A stretch of DNA of 64,000 bases from Nitratireductor aquimarinus (GCF_017255295.1 NZ_JAFKDE010000009.1:220659-284658), one strand, 5' to 3'; numbered from the stretch's first letter, positions 8,846 to 18,665 are shown. Translations and numbers: made by a program. The notes: a model not told the origin generated them from the letters alone.

Positions 8846-9400
8846 ATGCCGGCCAACGCGCCATTCCGTTCACTGTTTGCAGCCCTTGCCGTCGCCATGC
8901 TGGTTGCGACGCCAATGACGACACATGCACAGGCAAACACTGAACCGAATGAGAAGGTCGGCCCGAGCGGGCTGCCCCTGCCCCGTTTCGTCAGCCTGAA
9001 ATCGAGCCGCGTGAACATGCGCGTCGGCCCCGGGCTGAGCTACGCGGTGAACTGGATGTACATGAAGTCCGGTCTACCGATGGAGATCATCCAGGAATAC
9101 GACAACTGGCGGCGCGTGCGCGACGCCGATGGCGCGGAAGGCTGGATCAACCAGGCGCTGCTTTCAGGCCGCCGCACGGCCATCGCGGCCCCGTGGTTCA
9201 AGGGCAAGGAAGCCGATATCGAACTGCGCGCAGACCCGCAGGAAGACGCGCGCCTCGTGGCCCATATCGAGCCCGGCGCGATCGGCTCCATCAAGCTCTG
9301 CAACGGAGACTGGTGCGAAATGGAATTCGCCGGTTATTCGGGCTGGGTGAACCAGTCGCAGATCTGGGGCGCCTATCCCGGCGAAACGATCAAGGATTGA
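8846..9400 (+). CDS. Secreted/periplasmic protein with two SH3-like (SH3b) domains
   Basis: A 184-residue protein with a clear signal peptide: a hydrophobic segment at about 8-22 and a likely cut after THAQA near residue 30. Two bacterial SH3-like units follow, about 50-110 (with RVNMRVGPGLSYAV and WRRVRDADGAEGWI) and 118-175 (with ELRADPQEDARLV and GDWCEMEFAGYSGWV). SH3b domains bind peptidoglycan or metals in the envelope. The ATG at 8846 is preferred to one at 8741 because it follows GGGAG and exposes the signal peptide at the very N-terminus. Two cysteines in the second domain could form a disulfide. The gene is widespread in Rhizobiales, but its function is unknown. Confidence 0.8.
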   Translation: MPANAPFRSLFAALAVAMLVATPMTTHAQANTEPNEKVGPSGLPLPRFVSLKSSRVNMRVGPGLSYAVNWMYMKSGLPMEIIQEYDNWRRVRDADGAEGWINQALLSGRRTAIAAPWFKGKEADIELRADPQEDARLVAHIEPGAIGSIKLCNGDWCEMEFAGYSGWVNQSQIWGAYPGETIKD

Positions 9401-9431
9401 TCGCGGGCGGCGAACGCCGCAGCCTCAGAAT

Positions 9432-9600
9432 ATCGGACTGAAAAGTGAAAGCAGGGGGGCTGGCGCGTCCTTCGTGCATCCGACTGGATGCACGGCGATC
9501 CAGAGCGTTCCCGCTCTTCCTGGAATTGCAAAAACGCTCGAATGCTTGTTTTTGCGCAATTCCGGACGGAAAACCGGTTCCCACTTTTCCTGGAATTGCT
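9432..9600. repeat. RIME-like intergenic palindromic repeat, composite copy
   Basis: The space between the SH3-domain gene and irr is filled by two repeat modules. The module at 9556-9600 is 44/45 identical to 26589-26633 and forms an inverted repeat (GCAATTCC ... GGAATTGC). The module at 9432-9515 resembles, more loosely, the copies at 20234-20331 and 54351-54440, including a GCGTCCTTCGTGCATCCG string. This matches the style of the Rhizobium-specific intergenic mosaic elements (RIME) described in Rhizobiales. Confidence 0.75.
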
Positions 9601-10110
9601 CTAGTGGCGCTTGCGGCGCAGTCTCACAACGATATCGACATTCGCGATTTCCATACCTTCCGGCGGTTCGGGAAGATTGCGGACCTCGACGCCACGCGAG
9701 GGAATGTCGAACACCGTCTCGTCCTCCTCGAAGAAGAAGTGATGGTGATCGGACACATTGGTGTCGAAATAGGTGCGTGCGCCTTCCACCTGAACGATGC
9801 GCAGCATGCCCGCCTCGGTGAACTGGTGCAGCGTGTTGTAGACGGTGGCAAGCGAAACGGAGAAGCCGGCATGCTGGGCTTCCTCATGCAGTGCCTCGGC
9901 CGAGACATGGCGGTCACCGGAGGCGAAGAGGAGATCGGCAAGCGCGATGCGCTGGCGTGTCGGGCGCAGACCCGCATTCCTCAAACGCTCTTCCAGCGTG
10001 ACGTTCTGTCCTTCGTTCGAGATAGACAATGAAACCGTCCGTCTTTCCTGTTGCATGAGCCCCGGATTGTATTTCCCGGCTCTGGCTGCAGCATTTTCTT
10101 CATCCGACAT
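9601..10110 (-). CDS. irr: Iron response regulator Irr (Fur family)
   Basis: A 169-residue Fur-family repressor/activator. The winged helix (about 40-105) includes [16 protein letters not shown] and [19 protein letters not shown]. The dimerisation part has the [10 protein letters not shown] stretch with the three-histidine motif (122-124) implicated in heme binding in rhizobial Irr, then [10 protein letters not shown]. The short heme regulatory motif of Bradyrhizobium Irr (GCPWHD-type) is absent, as in Rhizobium-type Irr. The ATG at 10110 follows TGGAGCG. Its position divergent from fabA is a hallmark of Rhizobiales. In this group Irr is the global regulator under iron limitation and is degraded or inactivated by heme. 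Confidence 0.93.
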   Translation of the reverse strand: MSDEENAAARAGKYNPGLMQQERRTVSLSISNEGQNVTLEERLRNAGLRPTRQRIALADLLFASGDRHVSAEALHEEAQHAGFSVSLATVYNTLHQFTEAGMLRIVQVEGARTYFDTNVSDHHHFFFEEDETVFDIPSRGVEVRNLPEPPEGMEIANVDIVVRLRRKRH

Positions 10111-10282
10111 ATATTCGCTCCATTCAAAGCGATCAATAGCGGCAGTTTTTCGGGGGCAGTCATGGCCGGTTTTGCAAATTCCCACAACGGCTGTTTCCAG
10201 CAAGAAACAAGCTGTGATAGGGAGAGCGCACAATGACAAGAAAGGTTTCGGCACGACCGGACCATGGACGGGATGGCTTTTG

Positions 10283-10795
10283 ATGGCGCAAACGAAGAAC
10301 AGCTACGACTACGAAGATCTCCTGGCCTGCGGCCGGGGTGAACTTTTTGGACCCGGCAACGCCCAGTTGCCTGCTCCGCCCATGTTGATGTTCGACCGCA
10401 TCACCGACATTCAGGAAGAGGGCGGTGAGTTTGGAAAGGGCTATGCCCGCGCCGAGTTCGACATCAAGCCGGACCTCTGGTTCTTCCCCTGCCACTTCAT
10501 CGGCAACCCGGTGATGCCTGGCTGCCTTGGCCTCGACGCCATGTGGCAGCTGACCGGCTTCTACCTCGGCTGGCTTGGCTTACCCGGCAAGGGCATGGCG
10601 CTCTCCACCGGTGAAGTGAAGTTCAAGGGCATGGTCACGCCTGACGTGAAGAAGGTCGAATACGGCATCGACTTCAAGCGGGTGATGAAGGGCCGCCTCG
10701 TGCTCGGCATCGCTGATGGCTGGCTCAAGGCCGATGGCGAACAGATCTACAAGGCAACCGACCTGCGCGTCGGCCTGGCCAAGCAGGAAGCCTGA
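10283..10795 (+). CDS. fabA: 3-hydroxydecanoyl-ACP dehydratase/isomerase
   Basis: A 170-residue hot-dog-fold enzyme that dehydrates 3-hydroxydecanoyl-ACP and isomerises the trans-2 to the cis-3 double bond, the entry to unsaturated fatty acids. The active-site block [20 protein letters not shown] contains the catalytic histidine H71 and aspartate D85, which match the spacing of the E. coli pair. The frame extends upstream, but only the ATG at 10283 gives the family length. Its divergence from irr and the downstream fabB and fabI form the standard Rhizobiales fatty acid operon. Confidence 0.97.
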   Translation: MAQTKNSYDYEDLLACGRGELFGPGNAQLPAPPMLMFDRITDIQEEGGEFGKGYARAEFDIKPDLWFFPCHFIGNPVMPGCLGLDAMWQLTGFYLGWLGLPGKGMALSTGEVKFKGMVTPDVKKVEYGIDFKRVMKGRLVLGIADGWLKADGEQIYKATDLRVGLAKQEA

Positions 10796-10842
10796 TTTTC
10801 AATCACTGACTGGCGGCCGACGTTCGGCCCAAGGAGAGCATC

Positions 10843-12063
10843 ATGAGACGTGTCGTCGTCACCGGTCTCGGAATCGTATCCTCGATTGGCAACGACGCAG
10901 ACGAGGTGACCGCCTCGCTGCGCGATGCAAAATCGGGCATTTCGTTCTCGGAAGATTTCGCCGAACACGGCTTCCGTTGCCAGGTATGGGGCGCACCGAC
11001 GCTCGATCCGGCTGAGGTCGTCGACCGCCGCGCCATGCGCTTCCTCTCGAAGGGCGGCGCATGGAACCACGTGGCCATGGAGCAGGCGATTGCCGACTCC
11101 GGCCTCGAGGAAGGCGACATCACCAACGAGCGCACCGGCATCATCATGGGTTCGGGCGGTCCGTCCACCCGCACCATCTTTGAAGCCGCGCAGACGACCA
11201 TCGAAAAGGGCTCGCCCAAGCGCATCGGACCGTTCGCCGTGCCGAAGGCCATGTCTTCGACGGCGTCGGCGACGCTCGCCACCTGGTTCAAGATCCACGG
11301 CGTGAACTACTCGATCTCGTCGGCCTGCTCGACCTCCGCACACTGCATCGGCAATGCGGCGGAATTGATCCAGTGGGGCAAGCAGGACATCATGTTCGCC
11401 GGCGGCCACGAAGATCTCGACTGGACCATGTCGAACCTCTTCGACGCCATGGGCGCCATGTCCTCCAAGCACAACGACACACCGGCCACGGCCTCGCGTG
11501 CTTATGACGCGACGCGTGACGGCTTCGTCATCGCTGGCGGCGCGGGCGTTCTGGTTCTGGAAGAGCTCGAGCACGCCAAGGCGCGCGGTGCGAAGATCTA
11601 TGCGGAGCTGACCGGCTATGGCGCGACCTCCGACGGTTTCGACATGGTTGCTCCTTCGGGTGAAGGCGCGGTGCGCTGCATGAAGCAGGCGCTTTCCACG
11701 GTGACCGGCGATGTCGATTACATCAACACGCATGGCACGGCGACGCCGGTGGGCGATTCCCGCGAGATCGAAGCCATCCGCCAGGTGTTCGGCGACAAGA
11801 TCCCGCACATCGCATCGACCAAGTCGCTGACCGGTCACTCGCTCGGCGGTGCAGGCGCACAGGAATCGATCTATTCGATCCTGATGATGCAGGCAGGATT
11901 CATTGGCGAGAGCGCGCACATCACCGAGCTCGACCCCGAGTTCGAGGGCGCGCCGATCGTGCGCAAGCGCATCGACAACGCCAAGATCGACACTGTGCTT
12001 TCCAACTCCTTCGGCTTTGGCGGCACCAACGCCACGCTGGTTTTCCAGCGCTACGCAGGTTGA
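10843..12063 (+). CDS. fabB: 3-oxoacyl-ACP synthase I
   Basis: A 406-residue condensing enzyme of the KAS I type. The catalytic cysteine C162 is in [10 protein letters not shown], and the two histidines of the Cys-His-His triad are H297 ([11 protein letters not shown]) and H332 ([10 protein letters not shown]). The structural lysine K327 is in TKSLTG. The gene follows fabA after 47 bases, and FabA-FabB pairs supply the unsaturated branch of type II fatty acid synthesis. The ATG at 10843 has GGAGAGCATC upstream. Length and motifs are normal. Confidence 0.97.
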   Translation: MRRVVVTGLGIVSSIGNDADEVTASLRDAKSGISFSEDFAEHGFRCQVWGAPTLDPAEVVDRRAMRFLSKGGAWNHVAMEQAIADSGLEEGDITNERTGIIMGSGGPSTRTIFEAAQTTIEKGSPKRIGPFAVPKAMSSTASATLATWFKIHGVNYSISSACSTSAHCIGNAAELIQWGKQDIMFAGGHEDLDWTMSNLFDAMGAMSSKHNDTPATASRAYDATRDGFVIAGGAGVLVLEELEHAKARGAKIYAELTGYGATSDGFDMVAPSGEGAVRCMKQALSTVTGDVDYINTHGTATPVGDSREIEAIRQVFGDKIPHIASTKSLTGHSLGGAGAQESIYSILMMQAGFIGESAHITELDPEFEGAPIVRKRIDNAKIDTVLSNSFGFGGTNATLVFQRYAG

Positions 12064-12073
12064 GATAAGGTCC

Positions 12074-12892
12074 ATGGACGGTTTGATGAAGGGTAAGCGC
12101 GGCCTCATTATGGGGGTCGCCAACGACCATTCGATTGCCTGGGGCATTGCCAAGAAGCTTGCCGAACAGGGCGCGGAGCTTGCCTTCACCTATCAGGGCG
12201 ACGCTTTTGGCCGCCGTGTGAAGCCGCTGGCCGAGAAAGTGAACTCCAAGCTGCTCTTCCCGTGCGACGTGGAAGACAGCGCTTCCATCAACTCCGTCTT
12301 CGACGGTCTGAAGGAAGAGTGGGGTTCTCTCGACTTCATCGTTCACGCGATCGGTTTCTCCGACCGCAACGAGCTGAAGGGCCTCTACGCCAACACCACG
12401 CGCGAGAACTTCGTGCGCACCATGGTGATCTCCTGCTATTCCTTCACCGAAGTTGCCCGCAAGGCGGCTGAAATGATGGACAATGGCGGGCAGATGCTGA
12501 CGCTGACCTATGCGGGTTCCACCCGCGTCATGCCCAATTACAACGTGATGGGCGTGGCCAAGGCCGGTCTTGAGGCAAGCGTGCGGTATCTGGCGAGCGA
12601 CTACGGCCCGCGCAACATCCGCGTCAACGCGATCTCGGCAGGCCCGGTGCGCACCCTGGCTGGCGCTGGCATCTCCGACGCCCGCTACATGTTCTCCTAC
12701 CAGCAGCGCAATGCGCCGCTGCGGCGCACTGTGGTGATCGACGAGATCGGCGGATCGGCGCTTTACCTCCTGTCCGACCTGTCGTCCGGCGTGACCGGCG
12801 AAATCCACTATGTGGATTCCGGCTACAACACCGTTTCCATGCCCACCATGGAAGAGCTGAAGCGGATCAGCGCCGCCACCGGCGACGACTGA
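12074..12892 (+). CDS. fabI: Enoyl-ACP reductase (NADH)
   Basis: A 272-residue short-chain dehydrogenase-type enoyl-ACP reductase that carries out the final reduction in each elongation round. The divergent cofactor motif GVANDHSIAWGIA (14-26) and the Tyr-x6-Lys pair Y156/K163 (NYNVMGVAK) identify the FabI class, the triclosan target. The start at 12074 is preferred because AAGG precedes it by four bases and only ten bases separate it from the fabB stop. It completes a fabA-fabB-fabI operon and converges with the methyltransferase gene, 19 bases apart. Confidence 0.95.
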   Translation: MDGLMKGKRGLIMGVANDHSIAWGIAKKLAEQGAELAFTYQGDAFGRRVKPLAEKVNSKLLFPCDVEDSASINSVFDGLKEEWGSLDFIVHAIGFSDRNELKGLYANTTRENFVRTMVISCYSFTEVARKAAEMMDNGGQMLTLTYAGSTRVMPNYNVMGVAKAGLEASVRYLASDYGPRNIRVNAISAGPVRTLAGAGISDARYMFSYQQRNAPLRRTVVIDEIGGSALYLLSDLSSGVTGEIHYVDSGYNTVSMPTMEELKRISAATGDD

Positions 12893-12911
12893 ACCGGATC
12901 AGATCGGCCCG

Positions 12912-13928
12912 CTACTTGCGGGCCCACAAAACCTTGAACACCGTATCGCGGCGCAGCTCACCCTGTGCCGCGAAATGCTTTTGGAGGCTCTCTTCATAGG
13001 GGAGCTGCCTGTTGGCGACGAGGAACAGCCGCCCGCGCGGCTTGAGCGCTTTTGCCGCCGCCGCGATCATCGCATGGCCCATATCGGGCTCCGCAGCCCG
13101 GCTGCGATGGAAAGGCGGGTTCATCAGGATCACGTCATAGCGCTCGTTCACCGGCTCTCCCAGAAGGTCCTGCCAGAAGAAGCGCGCCGGCATCTGCGGC
13201 GCCCTTGCGGCCATGTTGCGGCGGGCCGCCTCCAGAGACGCGTGATGCGCCTCATAGAGATCGATACTCTTCACCTCCGGTGCGCGCTCGGCCGCGGCAA
13301 CGGAAAGATAGCCCCAGCCGGCCGCGAAATCAGCTATCGCGCCTGACAGATTGTCCGGCAGGCATTCAACGAGAAGCGCCGAGCCCGGATCAATGCCGTC
13401 ATCGGAAAAGCCGCCGGCTGCGGTGGCGAAACCGTCCGCCTCGCTGTCGCCGGCGCTCAGCTCGGCCATCAGCGCAGGCTCCAGCCGCTCAGGCCGGCGC
13501 AGCCAGAACACGACACCATGATGCTTGGAGGCATGATCCTCAAGCTCCACCAGCGACGCCATGCGCTTGCGCACGCTGCCGCCGCCGTCTTTCTTGGCGC
13601 AGGCCGCAATGATGAGCGCGCCGGCGCGCGTCCGGTTCAAAGCCTCGGCAAGGCGCTGTTCATTCTCACGCCGGTGCCTGCCAAGCAGGACAAGCGCCAT
13701 GTCATAGCCCTCGCCCACCGGCTCCGGCTCCACGGTCACGCCAGCCTGGCTGAGCGCCAGATAGTCGGGCCGATAGCCCTGAATGGCCGTGAGACTTCCC
13801 GAGAAGTCGGATGGCAGCAGCAGGCCGCCCGGTGCGCCCAGAAAAAGCACACGCTCCCCCTCGCCCGGCGGATCGATCAGCCCGCGCTCGAATGGAAACA
13901 GTAGGGTGGGAAGCGGTGTGTCGGTCAT
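12912..13928 (-). CDS. RsmC-like class I SAM-dependent methyltransferase
   Basis: A 338-residue protein with an N-terminal degenerate methyltransferase-like half and a C-terminal catalytic half that includes the SAM-binding region DFAAGWGYLSVAAAER and the NPPFH catalytic motif (DVILMNPPFHRS). This two-domain plan is that of RsmC/RlmG enzymes, which methylate the N2 of guanine in ribosomal RNA (G1207 of 16S for RsmC). I infer rRNA guanine N2 methylation but cannot assign the position. It converges with fabI and lies downstream of the pnp terminator. Confidence 0.8.
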   Translation of the reverse strand: MTDTPLPTLLFPFERGLIDPPGEGERVLFLGAPGGLLLPSDFSGSLTAIQGYRPDYLALSQAGVTVEPEPVGEGYDMALVLLGRHRRENEQRLAEALNRTRAGALIIAACAKKDGGGSVRKRMASLVELEDHASKHHGVVFWLRRPERLEPALMAELSAGDSEADGFATAAGGFSDDGIDPGSALLVECLPDNLSGAIADFAAGWGYLSVAAAERAPEVKSIDLYEAHHASLEAARRNMAARAPQMPARFFWQDLLGEPVNERYDVILMNPPFHRSRAAEPDMGHAMIAAAAKALKPRGRLFLVANRQLPYEESLQKHFAAQGELRRDTVFKVLWARK

Positions 13929-13947
13929 GGATGCGGTTCCGGATATG

Positions 13948-13978
13948 AAAACGGGCGCGACCTGAATGGCCGCGCCCG
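13948..13978 (-). terminator. Rho-independent terminator after pnp
   Basis: On the minus strand, CGGGCGCG (13978-13971) pairs with CGCGCCCG (13959-13952) across an 11-base loop and is followed by four Ts (13951-13948). It lies 27 bases after the pnp stop codon. Confidence 0.8.
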
Positions 13979-14004
13979 CATGTTGGTTCAGAAGGGAAGC
14001 GGGA

Positions 14005-16155
14005 TCAGCCCTCGGCGTCCTCGGCCTCTTCCTTCTTCTTCTCGCGGACGATTTCCTTGCCCGTCTCCTGGTCGACGACCTTCATGGAGAGGCGAACCTT
14101 GCCGCGCTCATCGAAGCCCATCAGCTTCACGAACACCTTGTCGCCTTCCTTGACGACGTCGGTGGTCTTGCCAACGCGCTCCTGCGCGAGCTGCGAGATG
14201 TGCACCAGACCGTCGCGCGGACCGAAGAAGTTCACGAATGCGCCGAAGTCGGCGGTCTTGACGACCGTGCCTTCGTAGATCTCGCCCACTTCCGGCTCTG
14301 CCGTGATGGAGTGGATCCACTTCTTCGCTGCCTCGATTTCCTTGGCGTTGGAAGAAGCGATCTTCACCGTGCCGTCGTCCTCGATGTTGATCTTGGCGCC
14401 GGTCTTCTCGACGATCTCGCGGATCACCTTGCCGCCGGAACCGATCACGTCGCGGATTTTGTCGGTCGGGATCTGCATGACCTCGATGCGCGGAGCGAAC
14501 TCACCCAGCTCACCACGGCTCTCGGAAAGGGCCTTGGCCATCTCGCCGAGAATGTGCAGACGGCCGTCCTTGGCCTGGTCGAGGGCGATCTGCATGATCT
14601 CCTCGGTGATGCCATCGATCTTGATGTCCATCTGGAGCGAGGTGATGCCCTCATCCGTGCCGGCGACCTTGAAGTCCATGTCGCCGAGGTGATCTTCGTC
14701 ACCCAGGATGTCGGAGAGAACGGCGAAGCGCTCGTCTTCCTTGATCAGGCCCATGGCGATGCCGGCAACCGGCTTTGCCAGCGGCACGCCGGCGTCCATG
14801 AGGGCCAGCGAGGTGCCGCAGACGGTTGCCATGGAGGACGAACCGTTGGACTCGGTGACCTCGGAAACGACGCGCAGCGTGTAGGGGAACTGGTCCGCTT
14901 CCGGCAGCATCGGGTGGATGGCGCGCCATGCGAGCTTGCCATGACCGATCTCACGACGGCCGGGCGAACCCATGCGGCCCGTCTCGCCCACAGAGTAGGG
15001 CGGGAAGTTGTAGTGCAGGAGGAAAGCCTCCTTGTAGGTGCCGGTGAGCGAGTCGATGAACTGCTCGTCTTCGCCGGTGCCCAGCGTTGCGACCACGAGG
15101 GCCTGCGTCTCACCACGGGTGAAGAGCGCGGAACCGTGCGTGCGCGGCAGAAGGCCTGCCTGGGCTGCGATCGGGCGCACCGTCTTCAGGTCGCGTCCGT
15201 CGATGCGGCCGCCGGTGTCGAGGATGTTCCAGCGAACGATCTTGCCCTGCAGGCTCTTGAAGACCGTGTTGACCTGCTCGGCCGACCACTTGGTCTCTTC
15301 CTCGCCTTCCGGCAGGAGCGTCTCTTTCACCTTCGCCTTGGCGGCGTCAACGGCGTCGTAGCGCTTCTGCTTGTCGGTGATCTTGTAGGCTTCGCGCAGA
15401 TCGCTTTCGACGATCTTGAGCATCTCGCCTTCGAGCTCGGAGAGATCCGGCGGCGTGAAGTCGCGGGGTTCCTTGGCGGCAACTTCGGCGAGCTTGATGA
15501 CCGCGTCGATGACCGGCTGGAAGTTCTTGTGGCCGAACATGACGGCGCCGAGCATGACGTCCTCGGGGAGCTGCTGAGCTTCCGATTCCACCATCAGAAC
15601 GGCATCGCCCGTACCGGCGACGACGAGGTCGAGCTTGGTCTCTTCCATCTCGTCGACATGCGGGTTGAGGACGTACTCACCACCGATGTAGCCAACGCGC
15701 GCTGCGCCGATCGGGCCCATGAAGGGAACGCCGGAGAGCGTGAGCGCTGCGGAAACGGCAACCATGGCGACGATGTCCGGATCATTCTCCAGATCGTGCT
15801 GCAGCACGGTGGCGATGACCTGCGTGTCGTTCTTGTAGCCATCGACAAAGAGCGGGCGGATCGGGCGGTCGATCAGGCGGGAGACCAGCGTCTCCTTCTC
15901 GCTCGGACGGCCTTCGCGCTTGAAGTAGCCACCCGGGATCTTGCCGGCGGCAAAGGTCTTTTCCTGGTAGTTGACGGTCAGCGGGAAGAAGTCGAAGCCC
16001 GGCTTCGGCTCTTTCGCGGAAACGACAGTGGCGAGAACAACGGTCTCGCCATAGGTGGCGAGCACTGCGCCGTCTGCCTGACGGGCAATCTGGCCGGTCT
16101 CAAGAATGAGCGGACGACCGCCCCATTCGATCTCAACTTTGTGGTGCTTGAACAT
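14005..16155 (-). CDS. pnp: Polyribonucleotide nucleotidyltransferase (PNPase)
   Basis: A 716-residue phosphorolytic 3'-5' exoribonuclease and degradosome component. Two RNase PH-like domains are separated by a helical domain; the second carries the catalytic stretch [12 protein letters not shown] domain ([20 protein letters not shown]) and an S1 domain ([19 protein letters not shown]) follow, and a charged [11 protein letters not shown] tail ends the protein. The frame is open to 16293, but [13 protein letters not shown] at 16155, with AAGGACA before it, is the conserved start. rpsO lies upstream on the same strand, as in E. coli, with a hairpin between them. Confidence 0.97.
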   Translation of the reverse strand: MFKHHKVEIEWGGRPLILETGQIARQADGAVLATYGETVVLATVVSAKEPKPGFDFFPLTVNYQEKTFAAGKIPGGYFKREGRPSEKETLVSRLIDRPIRPLFVDGYKNDTQVIATVLQHDLENDPDIVAMVAVSAALTLSGVPFMGPIGAARVGYIGGEYVLNPHVDEMEETKLDLVVAGTGDAVLMVESEAQQLPEDVMLGAVMFGHKNFQPVIDAVIKLAEVAAKEPRDFTPPDLSELEGEMLKIVESDLREAYKITDKQKRYDAVDAAKAKVKETLLPEGEEETKWSAEQVNTVFKSLQGKIVRWNILDTGGRIDGRDLKTVRPIAAQAGLLPRTHGSALFTRGETQALVVATLGTGEDEQFIDSLTGTYKEAFLLHYNFPPYSVGETGRMGSPGRREIGHGKLAWRAIHPMLPEADQFPYTLRVVSEVTESNGSSSMATVCGTSLALMDAGVPLAKPVAGIAMGLIKEDERFAVLSDILGDEDHLGDMDFKVAGTDEGITSLQMDIKIDGITEEIMQIALDQAKDGRLHILGEMAKALSESRGELGEFAPRIEVMQIPTDKIRDVIGSGGKVIREIVEKTGAKINIEDDGTVKIASSNAKEIEAAKKWIHSITAEPEVGEIYEGTVVKTADFGAFVNFFGPRDGLVHISQLAQERVGKTTDVVKEGDKVFVKLMGFDERGKVRLSMKVVDQETGKEIVREKKKEEAEDAEG

Positions 16156-16465
16156 ATCTTGTCCTTTTGCGCCGAAGGGTGCGCCAACGCCTGGCTGCGC
16201 GTCTCTCCGGCTCTGCTTCGTTGTCGGACGAGCCACGGGCAAGACAACGGGAGGCTTGGGTTTGGCCGGCTCTGTGCCGCAAGCATCCTGCAATCCTGCC
16301 CCATGACCTGTCCATTAGGGCCTCGGCTATCCGGTCTTGCAGGCATGAGATGGCGGCAAAGCCGCCGTCGCAATCATGCCTGGCCGGAGCCGTGAGACAT
16401 GCAAATCTTTCGCATGCCCAAATGAGACCGGCGGACACCCCTTGGTATCCGCCGGTCAAATCAGC
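16156..16465 (-). other. rpsO-pnp intergenic region with hairpin
   Basis: A 310-base gap with no gene that I can support. Its clearest element is a 10-bp perfect stem at 16426-16435 and 16448-16457 with a 12-base loop, nine bases after the rpsO stop. The downstream side on the minus strand (CTCATTTGGG) is only mildly T-rich, so it may be a leaky terminator or an RNA-processing stem. In E. coli the rpsO-pnp spacer holds an attenuator and RNase III sites through which PNPase controls itself; a similar role here is inference. Confidence 0.6.
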
Positions 16466-16735
16466 TTAGCGCCGCAGTCCGAGCTTCTCGATCAGCGTCT
16501 TGTAGCGGCCTTCGTCCTTCTTCTTCAGATAGTCCAGAAGACGGCGACGCTGGGAGACGAGCTTCAGGAGGCCACGACGGGAGTGGTTGTCCTTCTTGTG
16601 GTCCTTGAAGTGCTCGGTGAGGTTCTTGATCCGCTCGGTCAGAATAGCGACCTGGACTTCCGGAGAACCCGTGTCGCCCTGAACGGTGGCAAATTCTTTC
16701 AGCAAATCCTGTTTGCGCTCTGCAGTAATCGACAT
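16466..16735 (-). CDS. rpsO: 30S ribosomal protein S15
   Basis: An 89-residue protein, exactly the family length, starting [20 protein letters not shown] and containing the conserved [17 protein letters not shown] and [20 protein letters not shown] stretches that bind the central domain of 16S rRNA. It lies on the same strand upstream of pnp, the widely conserved order. It is also the tail of the larger rimP-nusA-infB-rbfA-truB cluster, although the histidine kinase gene has been placed between truB and rpsO. Confidence 0.97.
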   Translation of the reverse strand: MSITAERKQDLLKEFATVQGDTGSPEVQVAILTERIKNLTEHFKDHKKDNHSRRGLLKLVSQRRRLLDYLKKKDEGRYKTLIEKLGLRR

Positions 16736-16906
16736 CGGCTTCCTTTCTGGAATTTAGGGAAAAGGGTCGCCCTCAGCCGGGATGTCGTCCAGCCGGGGCC
16801 ATTCAACAATGCGCACTCAAGGCGCAATGATGGCTGGCATATAGGCGAAATCGCATGCGATTACCAGCCCAAACATTGTCCGTTGCGCCGCCGCTCAGCC
16901 CGCCGC

Positions 16907-18628
16907 TCAGCCCTGGGGCTCCTCGCCGCGCGCCGCTTTGGTGAGATCCGGCTCGAGCCTGTCGACCGGAATCTTGAACACGCATTCCAGCCCGTCACGG
17001 TGGAAGACACGTGAAATCTCCGCGTCCAGCGTACCGCCCACCATGCGATCGATGATCTCCGTGCCGAAACCGCGACGGTTTGTGCGCCGGCGCGCCCGCG
17101 CCACATGTTCACGCCAGTTGATGACCAGCATGTCGTCCCTGATTTTCCAGGTGATGTCGAGACGCCCGTCATTGTTCGAAAACGCACCATACTTGGCGGC
17201 GTTGGTCGCCAGTTCGTGCACGGCAAGACCAATAGTCTGGGCCGGCTGGTTTGCGAGACGGAATTTCGGACCGTTCATCGTCAGGCGATCAGGGCTGTCG
17301 GGGCGGAACGGATCGACCTGCACCGACAGAAGTTCATGGAGTTCCACGCCGGCCGCACCGCCGGCGATGAGCAGATCGGTGGAGCGCGCCAGACCGTACA
17401 GGCGCTTCTGGAACGCATCCTGGAAACCGGCGAAGGTGCGCGAACTGCGCGCCGTCTGCTTGGCCATGGACGAAACCACGGTGAGCTGGTTCTTCGAGCG
17501 ATGCGCCACCTCGCGCATGAGAAGACGGATCTCGTTTTCCGCCTGCTCTCGGTCAAGCGCGGCTTCGGCAAGTGCAGAGGACACGGTTGCGACCTCGGCA
17601 ATCGGATATTCGATGGCGTGGACCGGTTCGCCCGCCCCCAGCCGTCGCGCATCACGTGCAAGCCGGCGCACCGGCCCGGCGATCTGCCGACCGAGAAGCC
17701 ATGCCGCGAATGCGCCGATGGCGATGACCAGAAGACCGCCAGCCAGAAGCATGCGCAGCGAATAACGCATGGGCTCCTCGATCGTCGTGGTGGAAGCCCA
17801 GACCACGGATTTCCAGCCGCTGAAGCCCGATTCATCGATGATCGTGATATAGGTGCCGCCCTCCCGGCCCTCTGCTGGCTCCGCCTCGCGGTAGATGCCA
17901 TCGCCCTCCAGATCCAGGAAGAACGGCTTCCCGACCTCCGAAGACATGAAGGACGAAGCGACCACGGTGTTGTTCTTGTCCACCACCGAGGCGTTCCAGC
18001 CGCCACGCAGCATCTGCTGGGACAGCACGTCCGTCAGCGTATCCGCATAGCGCGTCATGACGAGCGTGCGCGGTGGTCCGGAATCGGGAAAGAACGGCTT
18101 GACCACCTTGAAGCTCCACTTGCCGGCGAGCTTGCCGAACAGAACGCCCGAGGTGACCGTGGCCTTGCCCTTCAGTGCTGCCTCGGCGACCATGGGATCG
18201 TCAAAGGGCTGCAAAGCCTCGCCAAACGGCACATTCGTGTTGAGCAGCGGTTTGAAGTTCTCGTCCAGTACGCGCAGGTTGGAGCCGCTGCCCGCCAGGG
18301 CAAGCTTGGCGCGGTAGTAAAAGTCCTCCATGTCGCCCTCGGTCAGCGACGGCGTGGTGGAGAGGACGCGCAGCGTGGTGTTCATGCCGCTCAATTCGCG
18401 GTCCACCGCCTCGGCGATGGAACCGGCCATGGCTTCGGCCAGTGTCGTCACCACTTCGCGCTGTGCTTCATTGTTGCGTTGAAGCAGAACGACCGAAACC
18501 CCGATCGCGGGGATGATGGTGACCGCGATCAGGAGGAACAGAAAGAAGCTGATTGGTTTGGGACCTGAGACAAACGCCCCTATGCGCTCAGACAGTGTTC
18601 CCCGAGACGCGCTATCCGTTGACTGCAT
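16907..18628 (-). CDS. HWE-family sensor histidine kinase with dCache-like periplasmic domain
   Basis: A 573-residue membrane kinase. One transmembrane helix is at about 26-50, a periplasmic sensor of about 240 residues follows (dCache-like by size and layout), then a second helix at about 291-312, an HAMP-like stretch, and the kinase core. The phospho-acceptor is H376 in REVAHRSKNQLTVVSSM. HELATNAAKYGAFS starts at 471 and W505-R-E507 is the WxE motif. Together these are the HWE signature, common in Rhizobiales and often tied to the general stress response. No response regulator gene is adjacent, so it is an orphan kinase. A 12-bp palindrome lies 26 bases upstream. The ligand is unknown. Confidence 0.9.
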   Translation of the reverse strand: MQSTDSASRGTLSERIGAFVSGPKPISFFLFLLIAVTIIPAIGVSVVLLQRNNEAQREVVTTLAEAMAGSIAEAVDRELSGMNTTLRVLSTTPSLTEGDMEDFYYRAKLALAGSGSNLRVLDENFKPLLNTNVPFGEALQPFDDPMVAEAALKGKATVTSGVLFGKLAGKWSFKVVKPFFPDSGPPRTLVMTRYADTLTDVLSQQMLRGGWNASVVDKNNTVVASSFMSSEVGKPFFLDLEGDGIYREAEPAEGREGGTYITIIDESGFSGWKSVVWASTTTIEEPMRYSLRMLLAGGLLVIAIGAFAAWLLGRQIAGPVRRLARDARRLGAGEPVHAIEYPIAEVATVSSALAEAALDREQAENEIRLLMREVAHRSKNQLTVVSSMAKQTARSSRTFAGFQDAFQKRLYGLARSTDLLIAGGAAGVELHELLSVQVDPFRPDSPDRLTMNGPKFRLANQPAQTIGLAVHELATNAAKYGAFSNNDGRLDITWKIRDDMLVINWREHVARARRRTNRRGFGTEIIDRMVGGTLDAEISRVFHRDGLECVFKIPVDRLEPDLTKAARGEEPQG

Positions 18629-18653
18629 GCAATTCGCCCGACCCTAGCCTTGT

Positions 18654-18665
18654 TTGTGTACACAA
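18654..18665. promoter_or_regulatory. 12-bp perfect palindrome upstream of the HWE kinase
   Basis: TTGTGTACACAA is a perfect palindrome, 26 bases upstream of the kinase start codon and 89 bases after the truB stop. It has the size and position of a dimeric repressor or activator site, but no cognate regulator can be named. Confidence 0.4.

Noticed and set aside
8683..9018. N-terminal extension of the 2-hydroxyacid dehydrogenase
   Set aside because: The extra residues overlap the divergent SH3-domain gene and its promoter. ATG 8682 has a good GGAGA site and fits the family start.
10111..10282. Irr or RirA/Fur box between irr and fabA
   Set aside because: No convincing ICE-type or Fur-type dyad was visible in the divergent promoter region.
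13966..16395. Very long open frame on the plus strand opposite pnp
   Set aside because: It mirrors the codon structure of pnp on the other strand, a common effect in GC-rich genomes. The product resembles no family and it has no ribosome-binding site.
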